64,000 nt of DNA from Dendrolimus kikuchii (lineage: Eukaryota; Arthropoda; Insecta; Lepidoptera; Lasiocampidae): NCBI GenBank assembly GCA_019925095.2, contig CM034411.1:16795237-16859236 (forward strand), read 5' to 3'. The notes beneath the pieces are model-generated. The model did not search any database. It saw nothing but the letters and a program-made list of their open reading frames with translations, and was not told where the DNA came from. This document shows, piece after piece, positions 12,501-20,164 of this stretch. The translations under genes and the position numbers were made by a program. Within the stretch, counting starts at the first letter, position 1; every line of letters begins with the position of its first letter.

Positions 12501-15500
12501 ATTGAATCGAGATATAAGCTAACTCTGAGACGAGTTTCATTTAAATCAGTTCAATAGTTTCCACGTTATGCTCTAACAGACAGACAAAAATTCAGATAAT
12601 TTTATTTTCGGAATCTACTACTTCGATTTGGGCCCATTGATCTTTCTCTTTTTTTATTAATTGCACAAACTGGACCCCTCGACAGATTTATGTGGATTAA
12701 AATATAGGTTTATTCTTGAAACAAATAAATATTCTAACTTTTTGTGATTATTTTGACCCTTTGGATGCTGCTTACGGTGACAGTTGGAAAACAAAGAGCC
12801 ATTGCTTCTACATTTAGTCGACGCATGGTAGAGGACGCTGCGACTGGACGTGGACGTGCAGATAAGCACATTGCCCAACTGATAAACGTCACGATAACGG
12901 ATATTTTTATGGCTTCGATACGAGCCTCTTATCAATCGCCTACACGATTATTTCAACGTGCTTATTTCTATTATTATATTCTCATCTAAACAGCTAACAT
13001 TAGAATGGACTCATATTCAACAAACTAAATGGAATGGAAAATTCTGAATTAAGAAATCGAGATGTTTCAACGAACTATTGGCATTGTGCTATGTAGTATT
13101 TTTGGAGACAGGATATATTTTAGAGGAGATGTTTCTTTTACAGTTCTGTTGTCAAATGATAAAAACAATCACGAGTCAACACAACATTCTGGTAACAAGA
13201 CAATAGGACCGTTTCCGTAGGCCAGCAACGTTATAGATGAAAAAAGCTGAGATCCGAAGAATTTGCAGACGTTACAAATCTACAACACGTAGGATAAATA
13301 CTCTTACTACTTTTCACCTATCTCACTCACGCACAAGAAACACACACTTCAACTCTTTAAAGGCAGACATTGGTGTGGTTAATCATCTTCTGGATTATCG
13401 GGTGGGCAGTGGGTGGATTGCATTCAAGGATCTTAAACATCACCAAACAACTTTAAAATTGGATAAACATTTACGAACTTAGAATAGATTAGAGCATGTG
13501 ATGAAAATGAATCAGAACCTTTGAAATTTGATGACGATTTCCCCTTTCCAATAGAGGTCGTTGCGAGACATGATTGGCGTGATGTGGTGGCAGGCGATTG
13601 GGTGATGGTTGTGCTTTTGGTCGGAAGCGAAAATGACGGTTAACCCATTTCACCCATGTCTCATATGGGAGGAATAATGTCAGGATGACTTCGGTACCAT
13701 GTGTAAGCGGAGACGGGTGGTGCGAACAGGTTCCTCGGCAGCATCACGGTCACATCCCTAATGATCACTGGCCAGTCCTTTCGCTCTTATCCTCCTCTTA
13801 GAATCGCGTCTTGCAACAACAGCCAGCCGAATAAAAAGCGTCAATATCCGATAACAATAGAACGTTATTTAATTCACTGAACGACTACGATGCAGCACCG
13901 TTTCACCCTACATAACTATACAATGGAAATTAGAACAAACAACATACACTGGCTACTAATTGTAAATTTTCGGTATTGTAGGTGCGGTGCGTTCGAGATG
14001 AAAAGTGGTGTTATTGATACTGATGCTGGCACCTATTTCGAACTCCACGATATGATAAGATAACTCGGAAGCACTCGCCTCTTGCAGATAATGATTCATC
14101 TCTTTATCATCACATTCCAGTTTACACGCATATCACGTTTTACGCTAAACAACAAAACGATGGCATCATTGGTCTTTACCTTTCACAATCGCATGCCTAT
14201 TATTGTAGCCTATATTACTTTTGTATTGACCAATAGAGTTTGAGATGTCGAAAATACTCTAGACTAAAAATAGCCAAAGAACTGCTGGTTTCAGGATTCT
14301 ATCGTTCCAGGAAACGAAAATCTGATGTTTAAGTATATAAATATTATATGCTTTATTATTACTTTTTAAACAATTAAAGAAGTTCTACCAAATAATGCAC
14401 AATAAAAGAGAGAAAATGATCATAGTAATAATGACAAGACATTAAAAATTCGAATTGCAGCATGTTTTCACCAATTCCGAACATGCTTCACGAAATAAAA
14501 CGTTACGCAGATGGCTGGCAAGAGTTGCTATGCAAACGCAGTTTTGTCATTGAAATATTCTTCAATAGTTTAAGTATCCCTGTTTATGCTAGATACTTTT
14601 TAATTTAGTTTTAAATTTAGTGAAGGGCAGATATAACATTTCGTGTAGAACTTTATTGGAGAAGCGTATACCAACATTCAGCATGTAATTTAAAAGGTAG
14701 CAGTAACACACAATTGAAAAAAAATTCGATCATAGCTTATGTGGAAAGAAGTCCGCATATCCCGATTGTCTGGTAGTTATTGATCGCTTGAGATAGGTAG
14801 GCATTGTAAAACACAGGTAAATTAGCGGTAGTTCACAAAATTGCAACGGCTTTAATGTCCAACAATTCGCCAATTGGCTATTTGTTGAATAAAACCGACA
14901 ACTGACAGATTTACGTCGGCAGCTCTCACTTGCCAGTCGTTCGTTTATGATACAAACAGCCATGTACTGGGTTTTTAGCCAGCCATTGAAACACCATTAG
15001 CTGTAGGTTGGTTGCCCATCGCTAGTGGTTTCTGTCCTGTCAATTTCTGGTGTTGTGTGGTAGCGATTTGATAATGGGTTAGTTCACTTTTTTATTTACT
15101 GAGCCGTTACTTTATAAGTTAACTTTAATTCAGTACATAGCAGTGAAGCACCGGCGTCGACGGTGATAAGATGGTGGATTGCGACATACCTCTTGAGAAA
15201 TACCTGCCTGTAACAACACGAAATGCCACTGATAGCGACACACTTGCACGATAAGAAATGAATATGACCTCGTGTAGTAAATGTTAATATTTAACAATAC
15301 TTGTTACCAAACAACGAAGATATTTTATTCTGTTGATTACCAATTTTAAGATCTTCACTTTGTTACTAAATTATCACGAAAATGCAAATTGAAAAATAAA
15401 ACAAACCATTTCATCTCAATGTAAGCTCAACGCTTGTTGTGACAACTTGTTAAAAAATACTTTACTTTTTTTAGTTTTTCCATGATTATGTATTCTGAAA

Positions 15501-18500
15501 AGTTCGGCACAAAAGGGGTCTATGACCTCGACTGAATGAAGCTGGGTTGCCTGGAATACGTCGCTTTCAGCGATAAAGCCGCTTGTTGTTTTGCACAGAA
15601 ATATTGTATTATAGGCATTATTTGTATATGTGTATTCTGGTGAGCAGCAAAGTGTTATCTATGCATCCATTTATCATCTCGTATTATATTATGGTCCAGC
15701 GTATACACAGCATAAACACTTTTCCTAAATAATAGAAGAAAATTTACCACATTAAACCACCACGATTTTAATTTGACGTAGTTGTTTTTTTTTTCAAATT
15801 ATGAGCTTTTAGGTAGACTGGAAACAGTTAACTATGCTGAAATTGCACACGTACAAGCGAATAGGAAAAGTCTGAAACAGGATTGTATTATAACATTATT
15901 AAAGTCAACAGAAAGGATTCAGTAGTAGTACTTTGAACGATAATCTCGATGATTACTTATGACCTATTCCTATATCTTACTGTTCATTCACTTGCCCTAC
16001 CATCGGTTGAGCCGAAAGTAAAACAAATAACGGGTCGGACAGTACCGCCTCCAAATGCTTGCCGAAGGCCGCGTACACACAGGCCCAACGAAAGACAAAC
16101 ATCGTAGCAGAAACATTAAAGAAACTGAAGCTAATCCGTTAGGCCTGTGTCAGGTAGTGGTGAGCGAGGGTAGGCATGAGCAGCACTGACTTGAGGGCGT
16201 TGAGCTCCTCGACGAGGGCCTGGGCGCCGACGTCGTGGCACTGGAAGATGTGCAACTCGCGGCGGGGCGCAGGCGCCGCGGGGGCGTCTGCGGGGGTGCC
16301 GGGGGTGCCAGAGGGCGCCGGCTGCCCCACCACGAACGCCAACACGTTGTTATACAGCTCCGCGGGCTCCGGGGACGTGAACGCCGTCGGCGAGTGCACC
16401 CACGACGCTGGAAACCGCTCCATTATCGACTGCAACACACAGACTTACATTTAAGATATCAGGATAAAAACCATTTTAAAACAATAAATAATAATTAATG
16501 CGTCCTTTAACTCCTATTAAATGTCACATTTTTGAAGTGAAAATTCTATATAGACGGGGGTCTTAGGATTTTTCTGTCACGAAAAAGCGTTACGGCCGCG
16601 TGGAGGAGCGGCATAAAATTAGACTAGACGTGGTGAGAGGCGGCATAATTTTAGAGTACACTATAGATGTGTTTTTTTGGCTCCGGATCGAATTCAGTTT
16701 TTTTGTTTGATAAAACAAAATATGTTTAAATAAAAAATGCATTCATTAAAATGTACCTAACTTAACCAAATCATAATTTGCAGTAAACCTGCGAATAATC
16801 GAAATGTGTGCTGGGATTCATAGTAGAATTCAAATTCAACGGACAAGTAGCAAAACGAATCGCAACAAAATTTTAATTTGAAGTGTTACAGGCAGGTTTT
16901 CAATTTGGACAAGTACATTAACAATCTTCCCGTAAAACTTCAAGTTAAAATTTTGTTGCGATTCGTATTGCTACTTATCCGTTGCCATTCATTTTTCCAC
17001 TTGTCCGTTGAAGTTTCACTTCTACTATGTGTCCCAGCACACATTTCGAATTTTTACAGAGAGATTATTTCAGAAGGATTCTCATCTGTCCGTCACTGTC
17101 ATCAAAGTTGTGACCTTTTTCGTTTGTACACTTGAACAAAATGCAGGAGGTTGCTTGTAAGTCATTAGTGACACTCATCTATATGTTATATATTATAGAT
17201 ATGGCTCAAGCGCTTTTCTACAAGTTGGTCGTGTGCGAGTCGGGACTCGCTCATGGGAGTTCTTGTGTACAAGCAGTGTGAATATTAGTAGTCTTGTCCA
17301 ATACTTTAACTTTCCAAAACTACATATTACAATACACGGGGTCATATTATTGAATTTTGGTATGTTTCAGGCTTAGTCTATAAGTACCAGTACTAGTAAT
17401 GGAACCGGATGCCCACGCTAGGGGCCTGTTGTATTGCCGGGCAGAGTTGGAAGCGATCAGGACGCGGGAAACCGCGACCATGACCCGAACTTGGCAAAAA
17501 GATTTAGAATCTCCTGAGGCCGGCGTTGATACAGTGGAGTCACTTCGTCTCCACCTATTGCGATGGGTTGCGCGGAAACACGGGATGTTGACCTTTAGGC
17601 TGACGCAGATACTTACGGAGCACGGGTGCTTCGATAAGTGTCTACATCAGATCGTGGGGTCTTCTCTTCAATGCCGCGAGTGCGGCGCACTAACACTACG
17701 TTCCTCACTCTGGTTGAATGCGCTGCATGGCAACTTCAGAGGTTCGAGCTCGAGGCCATCGTAAGGCCGATCGATTGGCTGAGGGGACTGATTGAGGCCA
17801 TGCTCCACAGCGACGATCACTGGAAGGCGGTTTCATCTTTCTGTGAGGCAGTAATGTCTCGCATGGAAGTCGTCGAGGGAGAAAGCAAGAAAGATTGGCC
17901 TGCGGAGACGCAGATGCGTTCATCGTAGAGGTCCGCTTGCAGTTGGGGATGTGGGGGATCAAACCCCTAAAAGTGAAGTCGCTCGTACATCAATGCTGGT
18001 TTAAACGTGACTTGAGTTTTTTTTAATACTCCTTTTAATGTTACCTACTAGGCCATTAACAAGTCAAATAAATTTCATTGTGTTGCAAGAATCCACTCAC
18101 CGCCGTTTCATAGTCCATGATGAGCACCCACTGCCCCTCGAGGCTTAGCTGCATCTTCTGACTCCATATTCCTGGAATGGGAATCAAACATACACACCTT
18201 AGTGTCATACATTCAAATGAAATATTTGTAGAAGCAATAAATGACGATGCATCGGGCATGTGCCTGTTTCACTCGGCAATTGCCACTTTGTCCTAAATAC
18301 GGTTGTCTCGATTCTCTAAAGGGCTTATGTAGCAAATACCATGAAGACCAAGTTCCTTAGCCGTCTTGAGAAGGAAACAGAGTCACTTTTACGTGCGAGT
18401 CATCGGCTAGGTTAATTAAGTACTAGCAAATTTTTAATTATCTAATTATTATTACTAATGATAATAGATTTCCCTCCTGCTATTTGTACTTTTATGATAA

Positions 18501-19307
18501 ACAGACATTCAAAACACTAGGCTATGTATTTTTAAACGTTTAAAACGTGTGTTCGTTTGTTAATCACTTCTTCGCGATGATGTTTGGTTTTTCAATATGT
18601 TATTATTATATGGAGTTTTCCTACATAAGATGTTAATGTTAGGTGGTTAAGGGCCCATTTGTTAAACACCAGGTCAAAGTTATCAGTCAAATAAATTATT
18701 ACCGGATTGAAATTAAAAGTGGAACAATTGAGCTATTTGATTCATGTAACTGTTACTTTTAATTTAGTAATGTTATATTTTATTCTATGAATAACTTTTA
18801 TCCGGTGATTGATAAATCGACCTCAAGTAAAATTGCTTATTAATTGATATCTATTATGCTAGTGATTGATGCACTGGTTGTGCTTATAGGATTATATTGA
18901 GGGTCAGTGATTGTTTGTGAACCGAACGAGTACCGAAGAGGCCGTTGCGGAACTGATGTATATTCAATGAGTGGTACCCACCGTTCGTCTTCTCTAGCTG
19001 CAGCAGCCGGCGCATCCCGTCCGCCGGGTAGACGATGCCCGTCTCCCGGGTGACGGTGAAGGTAGCCAGGTGCTCGAGCACGTAGGAAGTGCGCTCGTCG
19101 CCCCCGCCGCCCCCCGCGCCCCCGCCGCCGCCCCTGATGCCGGCCATCTCCTCGAACTCGTCGAGGGTGCGCTGCGTGTCGCCGCGCGACCGCGACGCCC
19201 CGCTGCCCCCGCCGCCCCCTCGCATCGCCATCGCCTGCGCGCCCCCTACCACGCGCGCATCGCCGCACTCCGCTGTTCGCTGCTCGCGTGCACTTCGCGC
19301 CTTACAC
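444..19307 (-). CDS. Eps8: Eps8-family actin regulator (arouser-like), multi-exon, partial
   Basis: Eleven exons on the minus strand, about 673 codons in all: 19307-18982, 18171-18101, 16429-16191, 10783-10678, 7425-7307, 7234-6687, 3278-3186, 3064-2909, 1186-1095, 783-659 and 587-444. Exon ends carry AG acceptors and GT donors. Codon phase agrees at every junction except 10678/7425, so a short exon is probably missing there. Domain order is PTB (first four exons), central Eps8 helical region (7234-6687), proline-rich and acidic linkers, then SH3 (783-444). The family is known to cap and bundle actin and to couple receptor tyrosine kinases to Rac through Abi/Sos; Drosophila arouser is the fly relative. 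The C-terminal actin-binding region is not in the window and should lie left of base 1. The true 5' end is also unseen; the first possible Met in the first exon is at 19231. Family assignment rests on recognised protein motifs, not on a search. Confidence 0.93.
659..783 (-). CDS. Eps8: Eps8 exon: first half of SH3 domain
   Basis: The acceptor is GTTTTAG and the donor GAG|GTGAGT. It encodes EELGEAWARGVAARGGRVVR and then VTYPRTANNDKELTVVRGEYLE, the first three SH3 strands. The Eps8 SH3 counterpart is 'YDFxARNxxELSVxKxDxLE'. Tyr and the ELTV/EYLE positions are kept; the ALYDY-like motif is divergent (RVTYPR). Confidence 0.93.
1095..1186 (-). CDS. Eps8: Eps8 exon: linker before SH3
   Basis: A 92-bp exon with acceptor ATTTTCAG and donor G|GTAAGA. 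It reads NTRPTMGREDSGSAASSPDR, then EPPYRADRDE. The single trailing base joins AG of the next exon to give Glu. It is Ser- and Asp-rich and probably disordered. Confidence 0.85.
1600..2235 (+). mobile_element. non-autonomous Helitron-like element, copy 1 of family D
   Basis: It shares long blocks with 35310-36215: the 'AATTTTAATACCG' segment, 'GGTTATCCCAGAAAGTAGG', 'GGAGACCAAT...TTTCTCAAGTTTATAGA' and the tail TAACGCCTGCTCTTCAAA followed by AAGAGGC, which can form a short hairpin. Lepidopteran Helitrons commonly start with a TACTAATATTATAAATG-type sequence; only part of that remains here. The class assignment is tentative. Confidence 0.5.
2267..2823 (-). mobile_element. 5'-truncated LINE (family B), reverse transcriptase C-terminus
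   Basis: The minus strand encodes the post-RT region of an APE-type LINE: PTLMYGSESWVWKREHKSRV, EMRALRKICGVTLADRVRN, then RIRGRPRHTFHDQIDRVLAE, ending PARELA at a stop. One frameshift lies near 2545, where the segment with GHVERM seen in the 8154 copy is missing. The 3' end is a (TATG)n tail (ACATACATAC on plus), as in RTE-like LINEs. A perfect 13-bp target duplication CTGGTCGATTGTA flanks it (2254-2266 and 2824-2836), so this is one insertion event. It lies in an Eps8 intron. Confidence 0.9.
2909..3064 (-). CDS. Eps8: Eps8 exon: proline/acidic linker
   Basis: A 156-bp exon with acceptor TGCAG and donor AG|GTATAA. One leading base, 51 codons and two trailing bases keep frame with both neighbours. 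It encodes SSPRRSDASPVGPASPLGRG and later GGYDRDEPELYNDQYVPYTR. No domain is recognised; this is the variable linker between the helical region and SH3. Confidence 0.85.
3186..3278 (-). CDS. Eps8: Eps8 exon: PPY/FMDGW linker
   Basis: A 93-bp exon between GTATAG and GTAGGT. The frame set by both neighbours reads EQWKTAIPPYQPVFMDGW and then TPDYQVDDQPLR. It follows SLGDAW of the previous exon just as 'W..FIPPYxPxFxxGW' follows 'SLGDxW' in Eps8 proteins. Confidence 0.9.
3330..3433. repeat. two adjacent perfect hairpins next to a tRNA-derived SINE
   Basis: The first hairpin has a 14-bp stem (3330-3343 with 3348-3361) and the loop ATAG. The second has a perfect 16-bp stem CCTTTAAGCAAACCGT (3364-3379 with 3418-3433), and inside it a further 6-bp stem (3391-3396 with 3401-3406), again with loop ATAG. 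The last stem base abuts the tRNA-like head at 3434. Confidence 0.85.
3434..3590 (+). mobile_element. tRNA-derived SINE, head portion
   Basis: Internal RNA polymerase III promoter motifs are present. Box A is TGGTTGAGCGGG at 3440-3451 and box B is GGTTCGATTCC (exact consensus) at 3495-3505. The same sequence recurs reversed at 19937-20161, where the body and tail are longer. The body here degrades after about 3540. The head resembles a tRNA but has no folded acceptor stem or anticodon arm, so it is not a tRNA gene. Confidence 0.8.
3622..4268 (-). mobile_element. GC-rich poly(A) retroposon, unidentified LINE 3' part
   Basis: A poly-T run at 3620-3631 is the poly(A) tail of a minus-strand insertion. 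A 12-bp direct repeat ACAAATCTTATT flanks the unit (3610-3621 and 4269-4280). The 647-bp body is GC-rich, unlike its surroundings. Short open frames within it (for example 4227-3985 minus, Arg-rich) match nothing I recognise, so I take it as the 3' untranslated end of a 5'-truncated LINE. Confidence 0.75.
4410..4515 (+). mobile_element. tRNA-derived SINE, body/tail fragment
   Basis: TGGGATCTGCCCCAGAGTAA followed by ACAAGCGTAAT matches the reverse complement of the SINE body at 19970-20040. The tRNA-like head is missing. Confidence 0.65.
4880..5205 (+). mobile_element. ~310-bp poly(A) retroposon, family A copy 1
   Basis: In sense orientation the unit starts near ATCCGTGCAGGAACGGAGAA and ends CTGCAATAAAAAAA. 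This copy begins at GTTTATCCGTGCAGGAACGG and ends with an A-rich tail at about 5184-5203. Other copies lie at 26224, 27308, 30636, 33890, 41799 and 48388. No target duplication is visible here. Confidence 0.75.
5206..6686. other. AT-rich Eps8 intron, nothing recognised
   Basis: About 1.5 kb of AT-rich sequence between exon 6687-7234 and the family A retroposon. I see no exon, RNA gene or repeat family in it. Confidence 0.6.
6687..7234 (-). CDS. Eps8: Eps8 exon: central Eps8 helical region
   Basis: A 548-bp exon and the most diagnostic part of the gene. The protein reads YEQDIAILNRCFDDIEKFIARLQ, a basic run, then GEGMLALRTRPPPERDFVDV, QKFKLSFNLLARLRAHI, ELVHFLFTPLALIV, LLTRDALNLLANCVTSKE and LWHSLGDAWLIPR. 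Each block has a direct counterpart in vertebrate Eps8 ('DVxILNxxxDDIExF', 'FVDCFQKFKxxFNLLAKLxxHI', 'DLVHFLFTPL', 'LLTxDTIxFL', 'LWMSLGDxW'). The acceptor is TTCGCAG and the donor AG|GTACGT. The two trailing bases are completed to Arg by the next exon. The exon is GC-rich inside an AT-rich intron landscape. Confidence 0.95.
7307..7425 (-). CDS. Eps8: Eps8 exon before the central helical region
   Basis: The donor C|GTGAGT at 7307 is strong and leads in phase 0 into the next exon. The acceptor GCGCAG at 7426 is the best candidate but has no good pyrimidine tract, so the 5' edge is uncertain. It encodes a short Ala/Gly-rich part, then a helix-like segment (RDMERLYHTYSRQQWEAVLV). It sits where Eps8 proteins have the 'RVAAWSxWxADQ' segment. 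Confidence 0.65.
8154..8518 (+). mobile_element. 5'-truncated LINE (family B), plus-strand copy
   Basis: The same LINE as at 2267, in the opposite orientation. It encodes TLADRVRNTEVRKRV at its start and includes the GHVERMHDERM segment. Stops and frameshifts are present. The tail is (TATG)n at 8505-8520. A perfect 12-bp duplication TGTGTCTATGAG flanks it (8142-8153 and 8519-8530). Confidence 0.9.
8531..9240. other. AT-rich intron, nothing recognised
   Basis: Unique-looking AT-rich DNA inside the Eps8 transcription unit, with no coding or repeat signal that I can support. Confidence 0.5.
9255..9820. repeat. family H repeat, probable LINE 3' region
   Basis: Blocks around CCATAACAATGGCCCGGACT, GGAGGGCTTGCGTGG and GACCGGCGATTATCCCT recur at 48310-48500. 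The segment 9480-9800 is GC-richer and has an 80-codon minus-strand open frame (9753-9514) that matches no family I know. It is probably untranslated LINE sequence. There is no clean poly(A) tail or duplication to define its ends. Confidence 0.5.
9880..10000 (-). repeat. family E short interspersed repeat
   Basis: GCAGCGCCACCTACCGAGTC, CAATTGTGAATCTAAACCATC and the ACTTGAACACACAAAAA motif recur at 40505-40660 and, reversed, at 46190-46310. Confidence 0.6.
10030..10305 (-). mobile_element. 5'-truncated LINE (family B)
   Basis: The minus strand encodes KQIYNAKVDGCRSRGRPRHT, FHDQIDCVIAEGDVRSLKNR and ends PARELA. The tail is the (CATA)n microsatellite at 10026-10048. A perfect 13-bp duplication CAGAAGAATTATA flanks it (10017-10029 and 10306-10318). 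Confidence 0.9.
10678..10783 (-). CDS. Eps8: Eps8 exon: charged linker after PTB
   Basis: A 106-bp exon between TTGTTGCAG and GTGTGC. It reads GGAREGSVEGGRDFVIERER and then a run of alternating Arg/Glu. The leading base completes Lys from the previous exon, giving LKGG, as in the 'SKGGKQKRR' segment of vertebrate Eps8. It ends in phase 0, while the next exon found (7425) needs a phase-1 partner, so another exon should lie between them. Confidence 0.75.
10920..11020 (+). pseudogene. LINE ORF2 C-terminal scrap, plus strand
   Basis: The plus strand reads ...SIVLQRGNAASLLGTLPASSDLL then stops. This is the same terminal motif (QRGNAASLLGT) as in the longer minus-strand fragment that starts 170 bp away, so two pieces of one LINE family lie tail to tail. 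An AT-rich spacer separates them. Confidence 0.75.
11190..12340 (-). pseudogene. degraded non-LTR retrotransposon ORF2, C-terminal region
   Basis: Two long minus-strand frames and a third short one together cover a LINE C-terminus. They contain RFGGLGVRKISSVALPAFLS, SADRARLLATSVWESGLWMQ, ALPSPSIGT, then LRLGANCCEPHNCRCGRAVD, LGHHGLSCGRSAGRIPRHA, DDGKRPDGMILIPWSLGRPR, VWDVTCVDTLAPSHL and finally QRGNAASLLGT. The frame changes near 11,700-11,880 and again near 11,330, so it is dead. The RT core is missing. This C-terminal type is common in animal LINEs; I leave the clade open. Confidence 0.88.
12341..16138. other. long intronic stretch, mostly unrecognised
   Basis: About 3.8 kb between the LINE remnant and the PTB exon. 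A family E-like fragment (GAGATATAAGCTAACTCTGA and GACAGACAAAAATTCAGATA, shared with 20860-20990) lies at 12500-12640. At 13495-13640 the plus strand reads HDWRDVVAGDWVMVVLLVGS, suggestive of a decayed transposon ORF. The rest has no support for a feature. Confidence 0.5.
16191..16429 (-). CDS. Eps8: Eps8 exon: PTB domain, third segment
   Basis: The acceptor is TGTTGCAG. The exon starts in phase 0 with SIMERFPASWV and carries the HIFQCHDVGAQALVEELNAL block, which matches the PTB C-terminal helix of Eps8 ('LHLFQCDEVKANLISEDIE'). A Pro/Ala/Gly-rich insert of about 25 residues separates the two blocks. The donor is AA|GTCAGT, a weaker site, but the two trailing bases are completed to Lys by the next exon. 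Without splicing the frame stops at 16139. Confidence 0.87.
16800..17048. repeat. fold-back element with ~85-bp arms
   Basis: The left arm 16800-16884 pairs with the right arm 16937-17048. The outer ends are CGAAATGTGTGCTGGGA and its complement; the inner ends are CGCAACAAAATTTTAA and its complement. The right arm is ~28 bp longer because the ACTTGTCCGTTGAA segment is partly duplicated. The loop is ~52 bp. A MITE is likely, though no target duplication is clear. Confidence 0.8.
17399..17935 (+). pseudogene. R1-clade LINE ORF2 C-terminal remnant
   Basis: The plus strand encodes RHGMLTFRLTQILTEHGCFD, KCLHQIVGSSLQCRECGA and then, after a frame change near 17,690, CAAWQLQRFELEAIV, VSSFCEAVMSRMEVVEGE. 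In R1-type elements the order is the LTFRLTQxLxGHGCFxxYL motif, a Cys/His finger (CxxCG...H....C), CxAWxxxR and SFCExVMxxKEAAERE. The His part of the finger is lost and the frame is broken. It is a fossil, not a host gene. Confidence 0.85.
18101..18171 (-). CDS. Eps8: Eps8 exon: PTB domain, second segment
   Basis: A 71-bp exon between TTCCAG and GTGAGT. It encodes IWSQKMQLSLEGQWVLIMDYET, equivalent to the 'KVWTQxMxLQVDxxxVxLIDxE' strand pair of Eps8 PTB domains. It begins with two bases completing the previous Gly codon and ends in phase 0. Confidence 0.9.
18300..18975. other. AT-rich intron, nothing recognised
   Basis: Between the first two PTB exons; no repeat family or coding signal could be supported. 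Confidence 0.5.
18982..19307 (-). CDS. Eps8: Eps8 exon: start of PTB domain
   Basis: The acceptor is TTTCCAG at 19308 and the donor is G|GTGGGT at 18982. One leading base, 108 codons and one trailing base fit an internal exon. The first half is Gly/Arg-rich low complexity (a GC-rich stretch coding poly-Gly). The second half has the Eps8 PTB opening, with TSYVLEHLATF followed by DGMRRLLQLEKTNG, matching the vertebrate 'VEHLxTF...DGxRKLxxL' pattern. The trailing G joins GA of the next exon to make a Gly codon. ATG codons at 19231 and 19225 could be starts if everything upstream is untranslated. Confidence 0.9.
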
Positions 19308-19936
19308 CTGGAAACAATCATTGCAATTACTAAAGTGACTCACTTGTCCTATGCTAAAGGAATTCATCGCAATGTAAATAAGGTAAAGAATAGATCACTC
19401 ATGTGGCCTATATCGGCGAGAATGTGCTTATGACGGTCGCCGTAGAGACATCTGGGCCACGAAGACTGAAAGCAGCTCTGCAAAGTCATTATAAATCTCT
19501 TAAAACGCCTAATTGTTCATCATGTATAAAAAAGAACTGTAACTCCATGCACTATTTCTATTTCTAACGCCTGCACTTGACAACACCAGATTTATCTATT
19601 TACAGCTACGAAGTACAGTAACTATTAGGATTGCCACCTTTTTTTTAACAAAATATAGTATTTTCGTTATTAATCTGTAAACATTTAGTATTTTTTGGAA
19701 ATTTTCGGGGCAAAATAGTACAACATTTATTTTTCATTATTTATTTCATTCATAAGAATTTTGTTTATTTGAAAATAATCATGTTTCAGACAAATTCAGT
19801 TAGCGAATAAATTACATTGCGTACTATGTATATTATTTTTCTATAATACATAGTACAATTGGCTAAAATATAATACTATACCATATATTGTAGTACGGTT
19901 GGTAACACTAGTAACAATAATATAATAAACATAAAT

Positions 19937-20161
19937 AAATAATCGACAGACAAACACAAATATTGTATTTCGCCAATTACGCTTGTATTATGGGTAATAT
20001 ACAACGGACTACTCTGGGGCCGATCCCAGACACCCAGACCATAGTAAATAATCTAGGAAATACTTTTCCGAAATTTACTATACCAGGAATCGAACCCGGA
20101 GCCTCTGCGTTGCAGTGAGGTAGGCCGGCAAAGGCTTAGCCCGCTCAACCACAGAGGCCGT
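19937..20161 (-). mobile_element. tRNA-derived SINE, near full length
   Basis: Minus-strand SINE. Box A is at 20151-20140 (TGGTTGAGCGGG) and box B at 20096-20086 (GGTTCGATTCC). A body follows with GGTCTGGGTGTCTGGGATCG and TACAAGCGTAATTGGCGAAA, then an AT-rich tail of TTATT units. It is the best-preserved of three copies (others at 3434 and 4410). No target duplication was found. Confidence 0.85.
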
Positions 20162-20164
20162 CCA

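Noticed and set aside
17399..17764. Host protein-coding gene
   Set aside because: Motifs are those of R1-type LINE ORF2 and the frame is broken.
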